64,000 bases of DNA from an uncultured Luminiphilus sp. (lineage in GTDB: Bacteria > Pseudomonadota > Gammaproteobacteria > Pseudomonadales > Halieaceae). The notes beneath the pieces were generated by a model that made no database searches, was not told the DNA's origin, and was given only the letters and a program-made list of their open reading frames with translations. The stretch lies in assembly GCA_943789425.1 (NCBI GenBank), contig CALSUB010000004.1, positions 1 to 64,000 of the forward strand. Direction: 5' to 3'. Positions 17,800-26,923 of the stretch are shown in pieces. Both the position numbers and the translations under genes were made by a program. Each line of letters starts with the position of its first letter. Position 1 is the stretch's first letter.

Positions 17800-18777
17800 T
17801 CACCCCGCGTAACCCTTTGGATTGGCCTGATGCCATTGCCAAGCACTGCTGACGATCTGTTCCAGTTCACAAAATTGCGGCCGCCAGCCTAGCTCGCGCC
17901 GAATTTTATCGCTATTGGCCACCAATCGAGGGGGATCGCCCGGACGCCGCTGACCGATTGCCTCGGGAATCCGCCGTCCCGTCACGGCACGCGCGGTCTC
18001 AATCACCTCTCGGACACTGAACCCACCGCCGTTCCCCAGGTGGTAGGCGCAGTTATCGGTGTCAATCGCACCCATTGCCAATAGGTGTGCCGCAGCCAGA
18101 TCCAATACGTGAATATAATCGCGAATGCAGGTGCCATCGGGTGTGTCGTAATCGTCGCCAAACACCGTCATGCAATCCCGCTGCCCTGCTGCGACCTGAA
18201 GCACCAGCGGGATGAGATGCGTTTCGGGCACGTGATGCTCGCCGCGGTGCGCACTGGCACCGGCTGCATTGAAATAACGCAAAATCGCGTAGCGCATACC
18301 ATGTATTTGCGACACCCAGTCGAGCGCTCGCTCCAAGGTCCACTTCGACTCGCCGTAGGGACTGCCCGGCTCAATCGGAGCCTGCTCATCAATCACGGCG
18401 CTGCCGGGTGCGCCAAACAGGTTGGCGGTAGACGATAAAATAAAACGCTGTACCCCATTGTCGACACAGGCCTCAATCAAGTTGAGCCCCTCGACGACGT
18501 TATCTCGTAAATAAGCAAAGGGCCTCACCATAGAGTCACCCACCAGTGATTTGGCGGCAAAGTGCATCACCGCCTCGGGCCGATGCTTCATCATGGCCTG
18601 TCGAATCACCGAGGGCTCTGACAGATCTCCCTGCACCCATTCTGCGTCATCCGGCACTGCTGCCCGATGTCCTTGGGAAAGATTGTCAAAGACGATGACC
18701 TCGTGCCCTTCTGCCAGCAAGACTTCGGCCGTAATGCTGCCGATATAACCGGCACCGCCTGTCACGAGTACTTTCAC
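17800..18777 (-). CDS. galE: UDP-glucose 4-epimerase GalE
   Basis: A 325-residue extended SDR that interconverts UDP-galactose and UDP-glucose. The NAD motif is TGGAGYIGS (residues 6-14). The catalytic pair is Y141 and K145 in SPYGESK, with the serine in SSTANLFG. Its C-terminus contains the substrate segment [12 protein letters not shown]. It is the last gene of galK-galT-galE. The order and spacing (20 bp from galT) show a Leloir operon. Confidence 0.95.
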   Translation of the reverse strand: MKVLVTGGAGYIGSITAEVLLAEGHEVIVFDNLSQGHRAAVPDDAEWVQGDLSEPSVIRQAMMKHRPEAVMHFAAKSLVGDSMVRPFAYLRDNVVEGLNLIEACVDNGVQRFILSSTANLFGAPGSAVIDEQAPIEPGSPYGESKWTLERALDWVSQIHGMRYAILRYFNAAGASAHRGEHHVPETHLIPLVLQVAAGQRDCMTVFGDDYDTPDGTCIRDYIHVLDLAAAHLLAMGAIDTDNCAYHLGNGGGFSVREVIETARAVTGRRIPEAIGQRRPGDPPRLVANSDKIRRELGWRPQFCELEQIVSSAWQWHQANPKGYAG

Positions 18778-18796
18778 TTTAGGCTCCTAAACGCCA

Positions 18797-19903
18797 TCAA
18801 CTCGCCGTCGATATCGCAAAGCGAAGTTGTTCGGCTGCAACCTCAGGCGTCAGATCACGCTGCGCCTCACTGAGCATTTCGTATCCCACCATATGTTTAC
18901 GGATCGTCGCGGAGCGCAGCAAAGGCGGATAAATATGCGCATGCAACTGCCAGTGGGGTGACGACCCCGCACCGGGAGTCCCATGCCAGCCCATAGTATA
19001 GGGGCAAGCCGTCGCAAAGAGCCGGTCATAGGCGCCGAGTAAAGACTTCAATACACGCGCCAAGTCGACCTGTTCTGCCTCCGTCAGCCCATCGAGATGA
19101 TCAATATGACGCCTCGGTAACAGCAGCGTCTCAAAAGGCCAGGTGGCCCAGTAAGGCACCACCGCGCTCCAATGCTCAGTCGCCACCACCATCCGCTCCC
19201 CGCTGTGCTCCTCGTCGGCCCGATACTGGTCCAGCAGCAGACGACCCTGAGACTCAAACCAAGCCGCCTGCGTCATCGATTCCTTAACCGCCTCGGTCGG
19301 TAAAGTATCCACCGCCCAAATTTGGCCATGAGGATGCGGATTGGAGCACCCCATCATGGCACCCTTGTTTTCAAACACCTGCACCCACCGATACTGTTGA
19401 CGCAGCTGCCGCACTTCGTCTGACCAGAGCTGAACCACTGCCGAGAGCTCGCTTTCGGTCATTTTTGTCAGGGTTTTGCTGTGATCTGGGCTATAGCACA
19501 AGACTCTGCACCGGCCCGACACCGGTTCGCTGCAGAACAGACTGCGCTCCGTGGCAACGGCCGCTTGCCCTTCAGTGACAGCAGACCGAGTCTCGTCGAG
19601 ACTCGCCTTCCCGAGTCCAATCTCATTGGGGCCGATCTCATTAGCGCCAATCCCATCAGATAAGGCTGGAAAATCATTATCGAATGCCCAGGGTCCTGAG
19701 TAATCGGGGTTGACGAGACCGTTGGCTCGAGTGTTGCCCGGGCAAAGATAGCAGTCAGGATCGTAGGTTACCCCTGTCGCCTCAATTTCCTCGGCCTCAT
19801 CCCCCTGCCAAGGGCGTTTTGTCCGTTGCGGCGACACCGTGACCCACTCGCCGGTCAATGCATTTCTGCGCCGGTGCGGCGAGTCTGCCGGTGGTACGGT
19901 CAC
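18797..19903 (-). CDS. galT: Galactose-1-phosphate uridylyltransferase GalT
   Basis: A 368-residue HIT-superfamily transferase exchanging UMP between UDP-glucose and galactose-1-phosphate. The metal pair C51/C54 is in CYLC, and the nucleophile is H192 in NPHPHGQIW. Compared with the usual length near 348, it carries an extra linker of about 20 residues (about 84-105: GIGANEIGPNEIGLG) encoded by a 15-bp tandem repeat. It overlaps galK by four bases, indicating coupled translation. Confidence 0.95.
   Translation of the reverse strand: MTVPPADSPHRRRNALTGEWVTVSPQRTKRPWQGDEAEEIEATGVTYDPDCYLCPGNTRANGLVNPDYSGPWAFDNDFPALSDGIGANEIGPNEIGLGKASLDETRSAVTEGQAAVATERSLFCSEPVSGRCRVLCYSPDHSKTLTKMTESELSAVVQLWSDEVRQLRQQYRWVQVFENKGAMMGCSNPHPHGQIWAVDTLPTEAVKESMTQAAWFESQGRLLLDQYRADEEHSGERMVVATEHWSAVVPYWATWPFETLLLPRRHIDHLDGLTEAEQVDLARVLKSLLGAYDRLFATACPYTMGWHGTPGAGSSPHWQLHAHIYPPLLRSATIRKHMVGYEMLSEAQRDLTPEVAAEQLRFAISTAS
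19617..19661. repeat. 15-bp tandem repeat (three copies) inside galT
   Basis: Units at 19617, 19632 and 19647 resemble CCAATCTCATTGGGG. They encode the GANEI/GPNEI repeats of a linker absent from typical GalT, consistent with in-frame slippage growth. Confidence 0.7.
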
Positions 19904-21198
19904 GCGAACACCATACAGACATCAGCACCTGATGCAGGTTTCACTCGATAACACTGCGGCGACAGACCAACCTGTTGGGCATAACCCTGACAAATTGATG
20001 TTGCCACAGACGACAGTGCCTCCCTATTGACCAACGCGACGACACAGCCGCCAAAGCCACCGCCGGTCATTCTCGCCCCGAACACATCGTCCTGTGCCTG
20101 CGCGAGCTCAACCAATACATCCAATTCCTCACAAGACACTTGGTAGTCATCTCGCAGAGAGTGATGGCTCTCGAACAATAGTTCCCCTAATGTCGACCAG
20201 TTGGCGGCTTTCAGCGCCTCCATCGCGGCCAGCACGCGCTGATTCTCTGTCACGACGTGCCGCGCGCGTCGAAGCAGCACCTCGTCAAACGGCTCTCGTA
20301 AAGAAGATGGTATCGGTGAGGGGGTCGATGACTGTATCGGTGGTGCTGCAGGTGATGCTGCCGGTGATGGTGCCGGTAATGGTGCCGGTGATAGTGCCGG
20401 CAAACCAGGCGTTAAGGTGGTGATCATCTCTGGTGTCACGTCACGCAAACTGCCCACCTGTAAGGCTTCGCAGATCATTTCACACTCAGCGCGACGCTGC
20501 GCGTAAGCGCCATCGGCCAAATCATGCGAGACGCCAGAGTGGATAACCAGCCAAGCGATCTGCGGGTCATCGCAAGGAATGATGGATGAGATGAGGTCTT
20601 GAGCACAGTCCAGCAGCAATACACACCCTTGCTCTCCCTGCTCCACGATCGTCTGGTCCATGATACCGCAGGGCACTCCTGCGCCGTCACGTTCCGCAGA
20701 GACTGCCGCACGAATGCGTTCCGACGGCGACCACGTGGTCTCGGTCACCGCTTCGATCAAGTGGGCCATCGCTAACTCCAATGCGGCGCTGCTCGATAGC
20801 CCCCCGCCGACCGGGACACTTGAGGCGACCACAATGTCCAATGGCGGGCACACGACAGCACGGTGAGCGTACTCTGCCAAAACACCCTGAAGATATCGCA
20901 TCCACTTGTCATCATTCAGATCCGATAGGCGCGACAAAGACACGGCACTTTGCTCGCCCAGTGACAGGCTTCGAACCCGGATGCAATCCGCTTGCAACCC
21001 TGGTGCGGCGACCAATACGGTGTAACGATCAATGGCCATGGGTAACACCCAGCCGCCGTTATAGTCAGTATGTTCGCCGATGACATTCACACGACCGGGC
21101 GCCGCAGCCGACCAACGCGCAGCCGATCCCGTCCATTGATTCAACTCGCTGGCGGCGTGGGCCTGTAAGGACTCAATACTCAGGGATGGTTCGATCAT
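19900..21198 (-). CDS. galK: Galactokinase GalK with a low-complexity insertion
   Basis: A 432-residue GHMP kinase phosphorylating galactose. The signature is PGRVNVIGEHTDYNGG near the N-terminus, the ATP loop is GGGLSSSAALELA, and the C-terminal motif is TGGGFGGCVVAL. It is about 50 residues longer than the Escherichia coli enzyme. Much of the excess is a proline/alanine/serine stretch (LSPAPLPAPSPAASPA and onward) just before RRARHVVTEN, encoded by 12-bp tandem repeats. The start at 21198 (MIEPSLS) is preferred over an upstream start that adds 12 unconserved residues. Confidence 0.93.
   Translation of the reverse strand: MIEPSLSIESLQAHAASELNQWTGSAARWSAAAPGRVNVIGEHTDYNGGWVLPMAIDRYTVLVAAPGLQADCIRVRSLSLGEQSAVSLSRLSDLNDDKWMRYLQGVLAEYAHRAVVCPPLDIVVASSVPVGGGLSSSAALELAMAHLIEAVTETTWSPSERIRAAVSAERDGAGVPCGIMDQTIVEQGEQGCVLLLDCAQDLISSIIPCDDPQIAWLVIHSGVSHDLADGAYAQRRAECEMICEALQVGSLRDVTPEMITTLTPGLPALSPAPLPAPSPAASPAAPPIQSSTPSPIPSSLREPFDEVLLRRARHVVTENQRVLAAMEALKAANWSTLGELLFESHHSLRDDYQVSCEELDVLVELAQAQDDVFGARMTGGGFGGCVVALVNREALSSVATSICQGYAQQVGLSPQCYRVKPASGADVCMVFA
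20351..20398. repeat. 12-bp tandem repeat (four copies) inside galK
   Basis: Units at 20351, 20363, 20375 and 20387 match GGTGATGGTGCC with single changes, and encode the repeated Pro-Ala-Pro-Ser/Ala part of the GalK insertion. More degenerate copies extend left to about 20320. Confidence 0.75.
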
Positions 21199-21264
21199 GA
21201 TGTAACCCGATTGGCACTCAACGAAAACAATCACAACGTTTGCGCAGAACCTTGATAACTGTGT

Positions 21265-21282
21265 CGCGATAGCGGTATCGCG
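21265..21282. promoter_or_regulatory. 18-bp palindrome between galK and the cryptochrome gene
   Basis: CGCGATA-GCGG-TATCGCG has perfect 7-bp arms in the 148-bp divergent region. It is a candidate operator for the gal operon or the cryptochrome gene; no regulator gene is adjacent. Confidence 0.4.
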
Positions 21283-21346
21283 CCATCGTCAATCCGTCGA
21301 CGCGGCCTGAGCGTACACCAAATACATTGCCCTTGTCCGAGTTACG

Positions 21347-22648
21347 ATGCGCTACCTACATTGGTTCCAGAACGATCTTCGTCTGGACGACAATCCAACC
21401 TTGAGCAGCACTCTCACTGCTGATTCGCTGCTCTGCATTTATTTGCTCCCCAAGCCGCGCCCCTGGTGCAATTTGGTCGGCCTTGGCGCGCAGCGAGACC
21501 GCTTTCTACGGGAGTCACTGCAAGCGCTGCGGGAACAGCTGCAGTCACTCGGTCAGGATTTAATGGTGCTCGAGGGGTCGCCTGAACTGGTGCTGCCCGC
21601 GGTCATTGAGCGCTTTAAGATTGATCATCTGGTAACAGAGTCCATACCCGGTTGGCACGAATCGCAAGCACTCAACCACCTCCGCAATAAATTAGAGATC
21701 CCCGTCACGACGCAGCCGGGGAACCACCTTTTTCAACCGGCGCAATTCCCCTTTTCACTGGATGAGTACCCAGACACTTTCTCTCCATTTCGTCGCAAGG
21801 TAGAGGTCTTGGCCATCACACCAACACTCCCCGCACCCGAGGCACTTCCGCCACCGCCCGCGGCGCAATTTGATGCGATACCTAAGGCAGCCGCTGCGCC
21901 ACACCCTGGGCTCCCCCTGCCTGGCGGCAGGGCCGCTGGATTAAGGCGGCTCGAGCAATTTTTATTTCAACAGCACGGGATTGCAGAGTACAAACAGACG
22001 CGAAATGACCTAGACGGACTCTCAGGGTCGAGCACCCTCTCGCCGTGGTTGGCCAACGGTAACTTATCGGTCCGCGAAGTCGCGGAGGCTATTTTTCGCT
22101 ACGAACGAGAGCACGTGAGCAATGAGTCGACCTACTGGTTGTATTTCGAATTATTGTGGCGGGAATTTTTTCACTGGCGCGCCGTGATCGATGGCCGCCA
22201 GCTATTTCGGCAAGGCGGCCGACATGACCGCCGATTACTGACCACCTTTGAGCCAAGAAGCTTTGCGCGCTGGTGTGCAGGCGATACTGATTTCCCGTTG
22301 GTCAATGCGCTGATGCGCCAACTCACGGCGACCGGCTGGATGAGCAATCGCGGCCGACAAATCGCCGCGTCCTGCTTAATCAATGAGCTTGGGCTCGACT
22401 GGCGCTATGGCGCGGCATTTTTCGAACAACAGCTGATCGATTACGACGTGGGGAGTAATTACGGCAATTGGCAGTATCTAGCGGGTGTGGGCAGTGATCC
22501 CCGTGGGGGGCGGCATTTCAATCTTGAGAAACAAACCGCGCAACACGATCCCAACGGCGTGTTTACACAGAAGTGGGGCGGGTTTAGGCCCCCCCAACCG
22601 GAACATGTGCTCGACGGCGCCGATTGGCCGATTACCGAGCCACGCTAA
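21347..22648 (+). CDS. DASH-type cryptochrome/photolyase
   Basis: A 433-residue flavoprotein of the cryptochrome/photolyase family. It has an N-terminal alpha/beta domain (about 1-130) beginning LHWFQNDLRLDDNP, and a C-terminal FAD domain with YWLYFELLWREFFHW, ATGWMSNRGRQIAASCL, YDVGSNYGNWQYLAGVG and DPRGGRHFNLEKQ. These are the DASH subclass hallmarks. It probably repairs cyclobutane dimers in single-stranded DNA under light. Its stop overlaps the start of the DUF2256 gene. Confidence 0.93.
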   Translation: MRYLHWFQNDLRLDDNPTLSSTLTADSLLCIYLLPKPRPWCNLVGLGAQRDRFLRESLQALREQLQSLGQDLMVLEGSPELVLPAVIERFKIDHLVTESIPGWHESQALNHLRNKLEIPVTTQPGNHLFQPAQFPFSLDEYPDTFSPFRRKVEVLAITPTLPAPEALPPPPAAQFDAIPKAAAAPHPGLPLPGGRAAGLRRLEQFLFQQHGIAEYKQTRNDLDGLSGSSTLSPWLANGNLSVREVAEAIFRYEREHVSNESTYWLYFELLWREFFHWRAVIDGRQLFRQGGRHDRRLLTTFEPRSFARWCAGDTDFPLVNALMRQLTATGWMSNRGRQIAASCLINELGLDWRYGAAFFEQQLIDYDVGSNYGNWQYLAGVGSDPRGGRHFNLEKQTAQHDPNGVFTQKWGGFRPPQPEHVLDGADWPITEPR

Positions 22649-22824
22649 TGGCGCACCGCAAAAAGTCTGACTTACCAACGAAACTCTGCCCCGTCTGCCA
22701 GCGCCCCTTCACGTGGCGCGCCCGATGGAAGCATCAATGGGAAAAAATCGTGTACTGCTCGCGTCGCTGCAGCCGCAATCGGCATCAACGCGTTATAGAG
22801 GATGCAGTAACGCCTCATCAGTAG
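22648..22824 (+). CDS. DUF2256 zinc-ribbon-like small protein
   Basis: A 58-residue basic protein, KSDLPTKLCPVCQRPFTWR and YCSRRCSR, with two Cys-x2/3-Cys pairs that probably bind zinc. The ATG shares a base with the cryptochrome stop (TAATG), so the pair is translationally coupled. DUF2256 proteins often sit next to photolyases; their role is unknown. Earlier in-frame starts would overlap the upstream gene. Confidence 0.85.
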   Translation: MAHRKKSDLPTKLCPVCQRPFTWRARWKHQWEKIVYCSRRCSRNRHQRVIEDAVTPHQ

Positions 22825-22926
22825 CCTCAGTCAATAACCCCGCACAGCCATCTGATCAGGCGCTAACGAGGCGGCGCTACTTTAGTCCTCAGGCTCGCAG
22901 GTTTGACGGCATTTAACAGGGCGCTC

Positions 22927-24456
22927 CTAAAGCGACCCCAGTCTCAGCAAATTATTGTCTGCCCAATCGACGACCGCCGCCCGATTTTCGTCAGTGCGCT
23001 TGCGCCACCCCCCCAAAATTAACCCCATGCGAGGGTTTGCACTCAGTAACTCTCGATGCCGATCAATAAAATGCCAATACAAGCTGTTATAGGGGCACGC
23101 GCCGTCGCCGGTCACTTTCTTAGGGTCATAGCAGCACGCTTTACAATGGTCACCCTGTTTTTGGATATATTTACCACTGGCCGCGTAGGGTTTGGACGCC
23201 ATGATGCCGCCATCGGCAAACAGTGCCATACCCAGTGTATTGGGCAGCTCAACCCATTCATAAGCATCCACGTACACCGCGAGGTACCACTCACAAACGG
23301 CGGTCACATCCAGTCCAGCAAGCAACGCAAAGTTACCAATCACCATCAGCCGCTGTATGTGGTGTGCGTAACCTAAATCCAGTGACTGAGTGAGTGCCCG
23401 TGACAAGCACTGCATATTGGTCTCACCGGTCCAAAACCAATCGGGCAAGGGTGTCGAGGCGTTGAGTGAGTTGTGCGTTTTATAATCTGGCATGTAGTGC
23501 CAATAAAGCCCTCGCACATATTCACGCCAGCCCAAGACTTGCCGAATAAACCCCTCAGCGGCAGCCAATGAACAGTCGCCTTTTCGATAAGCTGCCTCAA
23601 CCCGTTCACACACCGCCAATGGCTCTAGCAGACCACAATTAAGGTACATCGAAATTAAGCCATGAAATAACCAGGGGGACGATTCCGTCAGGGCGTCTTG
23701 ATAGGTCCCAAAATACGGCAATGCATGAGTACAAAACCAGGATAATTCGTCCGCTGCGTCCTCTGCCGTTACCGCCCAGCGAAACGTGCTCAAGTCCCCT
23801 GGGTTATCTGGAAAAGCCACATTCACCGCGTTTATGACTTCGCGAGTCATCGCATCCTGGGGCGGGGTGGGGCGCTCTGGAATCTCACATTGGCCGCGCC
23901 ATCCCGAGCGATTCTCAGCGTCATAGTTCCACTTGCCGCCCTCTGGCTGATCGCCATCCATCAGTAAGGCATAGCGTTTGCGCATCTCGCGATAAAAATA
24001 CTCCATGCGCAACTGCTTGCGGCCTTCGGCCCATTGACTAAAGTCCTTTATAGAAGACAGGAAACGGGTGTCTTCGAGGATTTCGACTTCCGGCTCAAGG
24101 GCGGCTGACCACGTTTGCATCTGCTCTCGGAGCCGATACTCCCCCGGCTCACAGACGACCAATCGGTTAAAACCCGCTTGTGAATGAGCCCGCTCACATG
24201 CCGCCAGTAACGTGGGTAGCGCTTCCTCGAAGGCGTAATACTCGACCTGAAATCCCCGCTCCCGCAGCGCCACCGCAAAATGTCGCATGGCGCTGAACAG
24301 TAAGGCGATCTTGTGGCGGTTGTGACGCACATAAGTGGCCTCCTCAACCACTTCGGCGAGGATAACCACCACTTCTGCGGGATCAGCTGAGATGAGCGCC
24401 GGGTGCTGCCAACTCAGCTGGTCACCCAGCACTAAAATACCTGTCGTTTTATTCAT
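22927..24456 (-). CDS. Iron-sulfur bacterial cryptochrome/(6-4) photolyase, PhrB-like
   Basis: A 509-residue member of the FeS-BCP (cryptochrome-photolyase-related protein) family that repairs (6-4) photoproducts. The N-terminal antenna domain starts ILVLGDQLSWQHPAL. Four cysteines for a 4Fe-4S cluster are at C350, C438, C441 and C454 (MQC, HCKAC, GAC), the same positions I recall for Agrobacterium PhrB. VLGWREYVRGLYW and MALFADGGIMASKPYAASG complete the FAD region. It converges on the DASH cryptochrome and DUF2256 genes, forming a light-damage cluster. Confidence 0.92.
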   Translation of the reverse strand: MNKTTGILVLGDQLSWQHPALISADPAEVVVILAEVVEEATYVRHNRHKIALLFSAMRHFAVALRERGFQVEYYAFEEALPTLLAACERAHSQAGFNRLVVCEPGEYRLREQMQTWSAALEPEVEILEDTRFLSSIKDFSQWAEGRKQLRMEYFYREMRKRYALLMDGDQPEGGKWNYDAENRSGWRGQCEIPERPTPPQDAMTREVINAVNVAFPDNPGDLSTFRWAVTAEDAADELSWFCTHALPYFGTYQDALTESSPWLFHGLISMYLNCGLLEPLAVCERVEAAYRKGDCSLAAAEGFIRQVLGWREYVRGLYWHYMPDYKTHNSLNASTPLPDWFWTGETNMQCLSRALTQSLDLGYAHHIQRLMVIGNFALLAGLDVTAVCEWYLAVYVDAYEWVELPNTLGMALFADGGIMASKPYAASGKYIQKQGDHCKACCYDPKKVTGDGACPYNSLYWHFIDRHRELLSANPRMGLILGGWRKRTDENRAAVVDWADNNLLRLGSL

Positions 24457-24563
24457 GCTCTTCCTACGCTGGCCGCGTCGGCCCAGACCAGTTGCCCGCT
24501 CTACTGAAACGCGACAGACTGAGCCCGCATGGTGACGAGGCCGGGCCTCGAAGGAATATTCAC

Positions 24564-25742
24564 ATGATGTGGTTCAAACGATTTCTGACTGGCTGTGCAG
24601 TGCTGTCGCTGTTGTTGGTCATCGGATTTTTCACCCTCGCTCCCCAATGGGTGGACCGAAACGCCAATGTCGTGACGGGCGGGGCCGGACCAGCCCCCTC
24701 TGCCGCGACACTGGCACTGCATCAACAACTACTGGTCGGTGATTTACACGCCGACTCAGCGCTGTGGGGCCGCGACCTCCTGACACGCAATACTTGGGGC
24801 CAAGTCGACCTACCACGGCTCATCGAAGGCGGCGCGGCACTGCAAATGTTCACCACGGTGACCAAGTCACCACGAGGACAAAACTATGACCGCAATGCTT
24901 CGGATGCCGCAGATAATATTACGCTACTTGCGCTGGCACAGCGGTGGCCCGCAGCGGCCTACAACAGCCTTTTCGCCCGTGCGATGCTGCAAGCGGAACG
25001 AGTGCACACCGCGACAGAGCGCAGTTCGCAGCTGACCCTAATCCGATCACAAACAGACCTCAGTAGCCTGTTATCGCAGCGCGCAAATGGCCAGCGGGTC
25101 GTTGGCGCCTTGCTCGGGACAGAGGGATCTCATGCGCTGGATGGCGAACTGGAAAATATCGACCGGCTTTATACTGCGGGCTTTCGGATGATGGGCCTTC
25201 AACATTTTTTTGATAACCGACTCGGTGGCTCCCTTCATGGCGAGTCACAAACGGGCCTGACCCGCTTTGGGATCGACGCTGTCAAAAAGATGCACGCAAT
25301 GGACGTGATGATTGATGTCGCGCATAGCAGTGAGGCCACGGTGCGCGATACCTTGGCCGCGACCGGCAATGCCGCACTGATCGTAAGTCATACCGGCTTT
25401 CAAGGTCATTGCCCGAGCCCACGTAACATTAGCGATGAGACGATGGCGCTGATTACCGAGGCAGGTGGACTGATCGGTGTCGGCTTTTGGGCAGATGTCA
25501 CTTGTGGCGAGAGCGTTACCGCTATTGCAGAGGCAATCCGCTACGGTGTGAAACGCTTTGGCGCGTCACATATCGCCCTAGGTTCAGATTGGGACGGTTC
25601 TGTCACGACGCCCATTGACGCAGCACAACTGCCCCACCTGACTCAAGCGCTGGTCGACGCCGGGCTCAGTGAGGCCGACATCCGCGCGGTCATGGGCGGC
25701 AACATGGCGCGTTTTCTCAAAGAGCATTTGCCGCCCACTTGA
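24564..25742 (+). CDS. Membrane dipeptidase (peptidase M19 family)
   Basis: A 392-residue zinc dipeptidase anchored by one N-terminal helix (about residues 5-27). Metal ligands are visible as H62 and D64 in DLHADSA, the glutamate in GTEGSH, and the histidines in VAHSS and SHTG. A conserved LGSDWDG lies near the C-terminus. The catalytic domain would face the periplasm. The ATG at 24564 is chosen for its AAGGA site and because it begins the hydrophobic anchor. It ends at a clear terminator. Confidence 0.9.
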   Translation: MMWFKRFLTGCAVLSLLLVIGFFTLAPQWVDRNANVVTGGAGPAPSAATLALHQQLLVGDLHADSALWGRDLLTRNTWGQVDLPRLIEGGAALQMFTTVTKSPRGQNYDRNASDAADNITLLALAQRWPAAAYNSLFARAMLQAERVHTATERSSQLTLIRSQTDLSSLLSQRANGQRVVGALLGTEGSHALDGELENIDRLYTAGFRMMGLQHFFDNRLGGSLHGESQTGLTRFGIDAVKKMHAMDVMIDVAHSSEATVRDTLAATGNAALIVSHTGFQGHCPSPRNISDETMALITEAGGLIGVGFWADVTCGESVTAIAEAIRYGVKRFGASHIALGSDWDGSVTTPIDAAQLPHLTQALVDAGLSEADIRAVMGGNMARFLKEHLPPT

Positions 25743-25743
25743 T

Positions 25744-25779
25744 CACCCCGAAGCTGCATAAGATGCTTTCGGGGTGTTT
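25744..25779 (+). terminator. Rho-independent terminator after the dipeptidase gene
   Basis: CACCCCGAAGC and GCTTTCGGGGTG form a long stem around a 10-base loop, followed by TTTGT. It directly follows the dipeptidase stop. Confidence 0.75.
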
Positions 25780-25786
25780 GTCCGAC

Positions 25787-26923
25787 TCAGGAGTCTAAGA
25801 GTAGCGCCGCCAGCCGTTTGCGATGGTGAATCGCTCCACCAAACATCTGCTGCGCCCATTGAGCGCGGCGGATAAACAGCGTCGAGTCACAGTCCCAGGT
25901 AAAACCAAAGCCACCATGAAACTGCACAGAGCGATCCCCGGCAAAAACCATGACCTCGTCTGCTGCCACTTTGGCCATCCTGCAAGCCGTCTCGGCGTCC
26001 TCTGATAGTGGGTCATCATCCACCACACTCGCACCGTGATAAATGAATGAACGCGCGTTTTCCATGCCAACATAAATATCAACAGTGGGGTGCTTTAGTG
26101 CCTGATAGGACCCGATCAACTTCCCAAATTGCTTACGCGTTTTGAGGTAGTCCGTAATGCCACTGAGACACAGGGCTGCAGCGCCCGTTGTCTCTGATGC
26201 CGTGAGCAGCGCCCCCAGCAATAGGGTATCCCGCAGCGCAGAAGCAACCCGATCTCCACGGAGAATTTCGACCGGCGCCACACCCGTAAAATCGACATTG
26301 GCGGATCGCTTGGTCAAGTCAATCACCACGTTATGGGAGAGTGCGTCACTCGACAGCGAAGACGCCTCGACGATCGCCAATATGGTTTCGCCATTATCGT
26401 TTGCCACGACAACGAACACGTCGGCAACGCCCGCATCGGCAACAAAACATTTTCGGCCATTCAAGCATCCGTCGCTACCGAGGCTCACACCGCAATTCGC
26501 CGCACCCCAATCTGCATGATCCAAGAGGGCAAGCGCGCCGACTTCGCCGCTGCACAAGCGAGTCAGCCAGCTGGCCGCTGCCTCTCCCGCCGCCCGCCAA
26601 ATCAGTTGGCCCGCTAACGTTGTGCTGAGCAAAGGCGTGCCGAGCAAGCCACCACCGAGTGATTCAAAAACCGGCACGGCAGAGCCAACACCCATCCCTG
26701 CGCCACCCACACTATCGGGCAGGGCAATCCCCGCCCAACCCATGTCGACCATGCTTTGCCAAAGCGCTGGGTCAAACCCGGTCTCCGTCTCTAATTGTGC
26801 CCGGATCACATCCATGGGCGCCTGATCTCGCACGAAACCCCGCGCCACATCCAGCAGCATGCCCTGCTCTTCACTAAAGGTCATGGTCACATTTGGTGTC
26901 ACTGACATCGTATTCGCCCTCAC
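25787..26923 (-). CDS. Acyl-CoA dehydrogenase, smaller subunit type
   Basis: A 378-residue FAD enzyme with the N-terminal helical, middle beta and C-terminal helical domains of the family. Visible segments are MGWAGIALPDSVGGAGMG, TRKQFGKLIGSYQALKH and GGFGFTWDCDSTLFIRRAQ. It overlaps the next acyl-CoA dehydrogenase gene by four bases. Paired dehydrogenases of unequal type often form alpha/beta heteromers, as in steroid side-chain degradation; assignment here is inference. A start five codons later (MSVTPNV) is equally plausible. Confidence 0.87.
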   Translation of the reverse strand: MRANTMSVTPNVTMTFSEEQGMLLDVARGFVRDQAPMDVIRAQLETETGFDPALWQSMVDMGWAGIALPDSVGGAGMGVGSAVPVFESLGGGLLGTPLLSTTLAGQLIWRAAGEAAASWLTRLCSGEVGALALLDHADWGAANCGVSLGSDGCLNGRKCFVADAGVADVFVVVANDNGETILAIVEASSLSSDALSHNVVIDLTKRSANVDFTGVAPVEILRGDRVASALRDTLLLGALLTASETTGAAALCLSGITDYLKTRKQFGKLIGSYQALKHPTVDIYVGMENARSFIYHGASVVDDDPLSEDAETACRMAKVAADEVMVFAGDRSVQFHGGFGFTWDCDSTLFIRRAQWAQQMFGGAIHHRKRLAALLLDS

